NCBI GenBank assembly: GCA_900544025.1
Contig: UQTM01000063.1
Location: forward strand, 1 to 18,506
Source of the DNA: an uncultured Odoribacter sp.
GTDB taxonomy: Bacteria; Bacteroidota; Bacteroidia; Bacteroidales; Marinifilaceae
DNA: 18,506 nt
Direction of reading: 5' to 3'
Made by a program: the position numbers and the translations under genes. Positions 14,433 to 18,506 of the stretch are shown here, in pieces (the stretch's first letter is position 1; each line of letters starts with the position of its first letter). The notes below the pieces were generated by a model. It worked only from the letters and a program-made list of their open reading frames with translations, was not told where the DNA came from and did no database searches.

Positions 14433-15692
14433 ATGAAAAAGCTATTGTTTTTTGTAGTGTTATCGGTGACGATACAGGTTGCAGCCGCGCAGGGGCGTTC
14501 GTTTCAGGAGGGATTCGACGAATTTCGTCCCTATGGCTATCAGCGAATGTGGCGCTGGGAGCAGCTACGCAGCGAGTATTGCAGCGGGCGGGAATTTCGG
14601 GATTCATTGTTTCAGGCTTTGAATATGCGAAAAAGTTCTTATCTGATCTGTCCCTGGTGGCTGGAAGATTTATATTGCGATCCTTTGGTGGCGGCTGTTT
14701 GCCGGGGCGGGATCGGATATGTGGGCTATGTGCTCGATCCCCTGACGGGAACGCCTGAATTGACGAACGAATGGAATAACGATACCCGGAATGGTATCTT
14801 GAACGATTCGATGTATCGGAATATTCCGTATGATTTAGTCGTATATTGCCGGACGGGAGAAGCTTTCGACCGTTTTTTACTATCGGAAAGAGCCCGGCTG
14901 AATTTTTTGCAAAAAGTGTTTGAATGGCCTGACGGCTTGATTAATAGAAAACATTTGAATAAGAAACCGAGGGGTATCAATCTTTTTCTTCCAGACCTTT
15001 CTTTCCGGGAAAAAAGGGCCTTCACACAATTTATGAAGTCGGTAAGCATGGTTATCGATTCGCTTTGTACCGGAGGTGTTTATCCGTATGCGGGGAAAAA
15101 TTGTATGCTGTATATCACCCTCCCCACACAGGGACTTGAAGAAATGAATTTTTTGTCCGGCATCACTAAGTTTGTCGATAACATATATTTTGCCGATTAC
15201 AATGAATATGGCGTAGCGGTGGCTACTGCCGGAACGCTTACCTCGAGTAACGATCCGACACAGCTGACAGTTAAGTTGTTCAATGAATTTTATTTATTCA
15301 ATTTGAGTAATAAGAGCCGGGAGGGAGAAGGGTGTTGTAACGATATTGTCGCGCTGGCTCAGGCCGATTACGATATTTTTCAATGGAAGAAATATTTTTA
15401 TTTGGATATTGTTTTAGGATTTACACTTTTAGCTTTAGTGGTCCTTTACAATCTGCATAGTCCATTTTACATTCTGGTCGATCGTAACCGTTGGCTTATA
15501 GCTCCTGTTATCATTACTTTAGTCACGGAGATTATTATTGTTTTTCTCTATATGCTGGAAGCTATTTCCAAAGATATTCTGCTGTTCGATATGAATGGAA
15601 CGGGACACTATTGGCTGCTGGCTCTTCCTTTAGTGTTTATTTTGCTGAATGTTTTGTTGCGTTTGGTGAACCAGAGAAAAATCATCCCTTAA
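14433..15692 (+). CDS. Exported protein with three C-terminal membrane segments, function unknown
   Basis: A 419-residue protein starting MKKLLFFVVLSVTIQVAAAQ, a good signal peptide with cleavage near AAAQ. I prefer ATG 14433, preceded by GGGGTAAGG, over the TTG at 14409 because it places the signal peptide at the N-terminus. A periplasmic domain of about 300 residues follows, then three hydrophobic segments at about 321-343, 354-376 and 394-413, ending in a short basic tail. The periplasmic part contains RGINLFLPDLSF, CMLYITLP and FVDNIYFADYN, which in order and spacing faintly recall strands of a GH18-like barrel, but the catalytic DxxDxDxE is absent. I do not recognise the family. It follows the eCIS ATPase on the same strand after a 245-base gap, so it may be the last member of the locus or an unrelated neighbour. 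Confidence 0.7.
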   Translation: MKKLLFFVVLSVTIQVAAAQGRSFQEGFDEFRPYGYQRMWRWEQLRSEYCSGREFRDSLFQALNMRKSSYLICPWWLEDLYCDPLVAAVCRGGIGYVGYVLDPLTGTPELTNEWNNDTRNGILNDSMYRNIPYDLVVYCRTGEAFDRFLLSERARLNFLQKVFEWPDGLINRKHLNKKPRGINLFLPDLSFREKRAFTQFMKSVSMVIDSLCTGGVYPYAGKNCMLYITLPTQGLEEMNFLSGITKFVDNIYFADYNEYGVAVATAGTLTSSNDPTQLTVKLFNEFYLFNLSNKSREGEGCCNDIVALAQADYDIFQWKKYFYLDIVLGFTLLALVVLYNLHSPFYILVDRNRWLIAPVIITLVTEIIIVFLYMLEAISKDILLFDMNGTGHYWLLALPLVFILLNVLLRLVNQRKIIP

Positions 15693-15780
15693 TATAAATG
15701 TTGAGACAGAAAGTCTTTGCTATTTGTTTGCCCGCCGGAAGAAAACATATTTGGAATGTGAAGGTTTGCCGATATTTGAA

Positions 15781-15807
15781 TATCTTTGTTTCGCTTTAGA
15801 AAAGCGA
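15781..15807 (+). promoter_or_regulatory. Possible -7 element and leader hairpin before the glycosyltransferase
   Basis: TATCTTTG at 15781-15788 matches the Bacteroidota -7 consensus TAnnTTTG. The nearest TTTG upstream (15765) is only 12 bases away, too close for a normal -33 element, so the promoter is uncertain. Directly after it is TCGCTTT-AGA-AAAGCGA (15791-15807), a 7-base stem with a 3-base loop, 28 bases before the ATG. It would lie at the transcript start if this promoter is real. Confidence 0.35.
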
Positions 15808-15835
15808 CGGGCTTTTCATTCTAACGTTTAGGCTT

Positions 15836-16831
15836 ATGAATTTTTTTTCCATAATAATACCTCTTTACAATCGTCCGGCAGAGATCAGGGAACTTTTAGA
15901 TAGTTTGGTACAACAAGCGTATAAGCATTTTGAGGTTGTGGTCGTAGAGGACGGTTCGACGGAAAAGAGCGAAGATATCGTTGCTTCGTTCCGTGACCGT
16001 TTGGAGGTTAAATATTTTTTCAAGGAAAATAGCGGGCCTGGGTTAAGCCGTAATTATGGTGCGGAAAGGGCTTCCGGCGATTATTTTATTTTTCTGGATT
16101 CCGACTGTATCGTTCCTGTGGAATATTTGCAGGAGATCGAAAATGAACTTTCTACCTCGCCTGTTGATGCGTTCGGAGGTCCGGATCGGGCTCATGAGTC
16201 GTTTACCGACCAGCAAAAGGCGATCAATTATTCGATGACCTCTATCTTGACCACCGGAGGGATCAGGGGAAAGAAAAAATCGATGGAGAAATTTCATCCC
16301 CGTAGTTTTAATATGGGTTTTTCCCGCCGGGTATTCGAAACGACGAAAGGCTTTTCCGGAATGCGTTTCGGAGAGGATATCGATATGAGTATCCGGATTA
16401 TGGAAGCCGGATTTCAAACCCGGTTGTTTCCCGCTGCTTATGTATATCATAAACGGCGTACTTCCTGGAAGAAGTTTTTCAAACAAATATACAATTCCGG
16501 CATTGCCCGGATCAATCTTTACCTTTTGCATCCGGCCTCTCTGAAAGTGGTGCATTTGCTTCCGGCCTGTTTTGTTGTGGGGGTATCGGTTTTGGTGATA
16601 GGCGCTATCTTGGTTTCTATCTGGTCACTTTTACCGCTTTTGCTTTGGGCCTGCCTGATCTTTATCGATTCCCTGATAGAGAACAGAAGCATCGTGGTTG
16701 CTTTTTATTCTATCTGTGCCAGCTTTATTCAGTTGTTTGCTTACGGGATAGGTTTCATTCATGCTTTTTTCAAAAGAATTGTTTTCCGCAAAGGTGAATT
16801 CAATGTTTTTGTGAAGAATTTTTATAAGTGA
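15836..16831 (+). CDS. Family 2 glycosyltransferase with C-terminal membrane segments
   Basis: A 331-residue GT-A fold glycosyltransferase that should transfer a sugar from a nucleotide donor to a surface polysaccharide or lipid acceptor at the cytoplasmic membrane face. FFSIIIPLYNRP at 3-14 is the classic GT2 start, VVEDGS at 36-41 is the nucleotide-binding loop, and FLDSDC at 86-91 carries the DxD metal-binding motif. GEDIDMSIRIMEAG supplies the ED acceptor-side motif. Residues from about 238 to 312 are mostly hydrophobic with two or three membrane segments. Donor and acceptor cannot be told from sequence. It stands alone, 143 bases after the membrane-protein gene and tail-to-tail with the minus-strand gene. 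A run of eight T occurs at codons 2-4. Confidence 0.88.
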   Translation: MNFFSIIIPLYNRPAEIRELLDSLVQQAYKHFEVVVVEDGSTEKSEDIVASFRDRLEVKYFFKENSGPGLSRNYGAERASGDYFIFLDSDCIVPVEYLQEIENELSTSPVDAFGGPDRAHESFTDQQKAINYSMTSILTTGGIRGKKKSMEKFHPRSFNMGFSRRVFETTKGFSGMRFGEDIDMSIRIMEAGFQTRLFPAAYVYHKRRTSWKKFFKQIYNSGIARINLYLLHPASLKVVHLLPACFVVGVSVLVIGAILVSIWSLLPLLLWACLIFIDSLIENRSIVVAFYSICASFIQLFAYGIGFIHAFFKRIVFRKGEFNVFVKNFYK

Positions 16832-16936
16832 TCGTTTTTTCCGATTGTTAGAAATAGGTGAGGATGTAAGTTCGGTCATAGATTAAAATCGGCTGTGAGG
16901 GGAATTGTGTAGCATTGAAAGATTTTGCTTTTGTAA

Positions 16937-18037
16937 TCAGGCTTTTGTGTGGTTTGAAGTTGGACCCTGGGGCGGATATAAGCCCGCTTCATTCAGGCGC
17001 ATAACGTATTGCGATAATACGATTCGTCTTTCCAGTTCTTTCCACCGGGGATCTTTGCTGCCCGATAGGTCTATCGCCGCGCCGGACTGCCAATATTTTT
17101 TCCATCCTTCCCGGCTGGCTTGCAGTGTGTTTGTGGCGGATTGTTGTGTTTTTTCAGTTTTCTCGTCAGGAGAAAACCGGCAGGTGAAACTCAATTCTTT
17201 TGAGTTTTCCGGTTTTAAAACGAATCGATGGGCTGTGTCCGTTTGCCTGAATAATCGGGCGGGTGTATCCCATGATAATATCGCCTGGTAGTGTACATCG
17301 TCCATTTTTCTTCGGATTATAGCCGAGTGGGGAGATTGTGGGATGAGGGTGGAACGATGGGCTGAAGGATGGTTATAGCTGCCCACAAAATTCATATAAC
17401 CTTTATTGTCCGGATAGGGGAAATCGAAAAACACTTTTAAGCGTCCTCCGGCTATCAGTTCCGATTTTATGACGATACCGATCATATCCTCGTCCGGATG
17501 GCAGGCCGTTTGTACGAAAACCTCCTTGCCTTCCAATTCAAAGCGGCTATAAACAATACCTTCCCATAAGTCTATGGTTTGGCTTGCATGCTCGATGTCG
17601 GCGGCTCGGGCTTCCGTTCCGTCCGCTTTGATCAATATCATGCCGATCCGCCCTAAATTGAAGCGATGCGGATTTCCTTCCAGCCAGGCGGACAAAACAG
17701 GTTGTGACGGGTTTGCCAGCCAATAGGGCAATGGTTTGCCGTAAGTTTCCAGCATTACAGGCTCGAAATCTTCCGGTTTCATTCCGGTGGGAAGGGGAAA
17801 GCTGTGCCAGCTCCAGTCCGATAGGGTATTGAAAGGAATAAACGTCTGAAGTCCGGTGATATCCATGCCGAAGGCGAATTTACCGTTACCTACCTGTGCG
17901 GGGCTATGGGGTGTGAATTGTGCCGAATGTACATTGTGCCGCCGGACGACTGTTTCGCGGTCTATGGCTTGTGCCGTTAGTTCCTGCTGGAACAATATCA
18001 ATAAAAGACTATAAAAAACAGGCAGGAGATGTTTCAT
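16937..18037 (-). CDS. Secreted glycosidase-like protein, apparently truncated at the C-terminus
   Basis: A 366-residue protein with a clear signal peptide (MKHLLPVFYSLLLILFQQ...TAQA). It then matches what I know of a Bacteroidota family of six-hairpin glycosidase-like proteins: RETVVRRHNV, VGNGKFAFGMDITGLQTF (about 50-67), SDWSWHSFPLP, and LERRIVLSQYVMRLNEAGLYPPQ near the end. In full-length relatives the LPPQ segment is followed by an ESGL/NSWYGKFHLEMHWWH-type helical catalytic domain. Here the frame runs into about ten unrelated residues (GPTSNHTKA) and stops. I found no trace of the missing domain downstream in any frame before the glycosyltransferase. The gene is therefore probably a 3'-deleted remnant at a recombination junction, though a good promoter is kept. 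Substrate unknown. Confidence 0.75.
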   Translation of the reverse strand: MKHLLPVFYSLLLILFQQELTAQAIDRETVVRRHNVHSAQFTPHSPAQVGNGKFAFGMDITGLQTFIPFNTLSDWSWHSFPLPTGMKPEDFEPVMLETYGKPLPYWLANPSQPVLSAWLEGNPHRFNLGRIGMILIKADGTEARAADIEHASQTIDLWEGIVYSRFELEGKEVFVQTACHPDEDMIGIVIKSELIAGGRLKVFFDFPYPDNKGYMNFVGSYNHPSAHRSTLIPQSPHSAIIRRKMDDVHYQAILSWDTPARLFRQTDTAHRFVLKPENSKELSFTCRFSPDEKTEKTQQSATNTLQASREGWKKYWQSGAAIDLSGSKDPRWKELERRIVLSQYVMRLNEAGLYPPQGPTSNHTKA

Positions 18038-18431
18038 GGCAGGGCGATTTTAAACGACCGGATTAATTCTCAAACAAATATAGGAAAACCTTACAATTAA
18101 ACAAGTCCGGAATGGTCTGTCGTCTAAGGAGAATAAACCGATAATGAAGATATTGCTGTTTAATAACGTTTTTAGTAATAAAATAGGATAAAAATAGCTT
18201 TTTATTTATTATGTGTACCGGATAATAAACAAAATTTATTACCGTTTTCGGGTATATGATCCTGTATATCGCCGTACTTTCAGGAGCTAAAAGAATGAGC
18301 ATGAGATTTTTTTATAAAAAAGAAATGGAAAAAAGAGAATTATCGTTAAAATTTATAATTTTGAAAATCAGTTGGACGATGCGAACGAAGAGATATAATT
18401 TATTTTTATTTTGAATTCAATTTAAATTAAA
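18038..18431. other. Divergent intergenic region without a supported gene
   Basis: This 394-base, strongly AT-rich stretch separates the minus-strand glycosidase-like gene from the plus-strand partial gene. It holds the minus-strand promoter at 18075-18104 and, for the plus strand, TAATTTTG at 18356-18363, which fits TAnnTTTG but has no -33 partner at the right distance. A 79-codon minus-strand frame (18063-18302) has unconvincing composition and I do not call it. Confidence 0.6.
18075..18104 (-). promoter_or_regulatory. Promoter of the truncated glycosidase-like gene
   Basis: On the minus strand TATATTTG (18082 down to 18075) is an exact TAnnTTTG -7 element. A TTG (18104-18102) lies 19 bases upstream as a partial -33 element (consensus TTTG). 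The start codon is 37 bases further on, so the spacing suits a short leader. Confidence 0.55.
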
Positions 18432-18506
18432 ATGATGAAAATTAGTAATTTAATTTTGGTGTTGGCGGGGGGGGGTTGTTTTTGGGGTTGCGCCACATTG
18501 ATCCAA
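18432..18506 (+). CDS. 5' end of an exported protein (partial)
   Basis: Twenty-five codons are visible from ATG 18432 (18435 is an equal alternative) to the window edge. The start MMKISNLILVLAGGG looks like a signal peptide, and Cys residues follow at 16 and 20, but neither context is a clean lipobox. Nine consecutive G (18467-18475) fall within the signal-peptide codons. Eight G would give a stop soon after; seven or ten would give a third frame. The product cannot be identified. Confidence 0.5.
   Translation, partial: MMKISNLILVLAGGGCFWGCATLIQ

Noticed and set aside
16043..16555. 170-codon minus-strand frame opposite the glycosyltransferase
   Set aside because: It is a shadow of the glycosyltransferase coding strand and shows no motifs.
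18063..18302. 79-codon minus-strand frame in the divergent intergenic region
   Set aside because: It overlaps the promoter of the glycosidase-like gene and its Ile/Tyr/Phe/Lys-rich translation is typical of AT-rich noncoding DNA.

Overview
The window looks like a Bacteroidota (probably Bacteroidales) chromosome segment. The evidence is the protein content (a Bacteroidales-type contractile injection system, a Bacteroidota-type secreted glycosidase-like protein), promoter-like TAnnTTTG elements, and the absence of strong Shine-Dalgarno sequences before most genes. I cannot name the species.

From about 1 to 14190, all on the plus strand, lies the distal part of an extracellular contractile injection system (eCIS) locus, related to the Afp/PVC, AlgoCIS and gut Bacteroidales injection systems. 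Sheath, tube, spike and gp25-like genes would lie to the left, outside the window. In order there are: the 3' end of an unidentified gene (2-181); a baseplate protein of the Afp12/baseplate-J-like type (221-2569); a tape-measure protein of the CIS_TMP type, joined by a 4-base ATGA overlap (2566-5760); an eCIS-core DUF4157 protein with six QGKF repeats (5773-6609); a small candidate cargo protein (6620-7456); a STAND-type NTPase with a helical repeat tail (7576-10101); a DUF917 protein (10133-11389); a second candidate cargo protein with an aspzincin-like metallopeptidase signature (11461-12876); and the Afp15-like AAA+ ATPase (12886-14187).

The most interesting observation is a shared N-terminal motif. 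The DUF4157 protein and both cargo candidates, otherwise unrelated, each carry KxK-x(6,7)-DNR-x5-Q-x7-Q, starting about 18 to 35 residues from the N-terminus. I read this as a possible sorting or loading tag for the injection particle and as a way to find more cargo. Both cargo genes are visibly more AT-rich than the structural genes around them, which fits exchangeable effectors carried on a conserved chassis.

To the right are a secreted/inner-membrane protein of unknown function (14433-15692), a family 2 glycosyltransferase with C-terminal membrane segments (15836-16831) and, on the minus strand, a secreted glycosidase-like protein that stops abruptly where relatives continue into their catalytic domain (16937-18037). 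A 394-base divergent intergenic region follows, then the first 25 codons of another exported protein, which contain a run of nine G (18432-18506). The broken glycosidase-like gene may mark a rearrangement boundary beside the eCIS locus.
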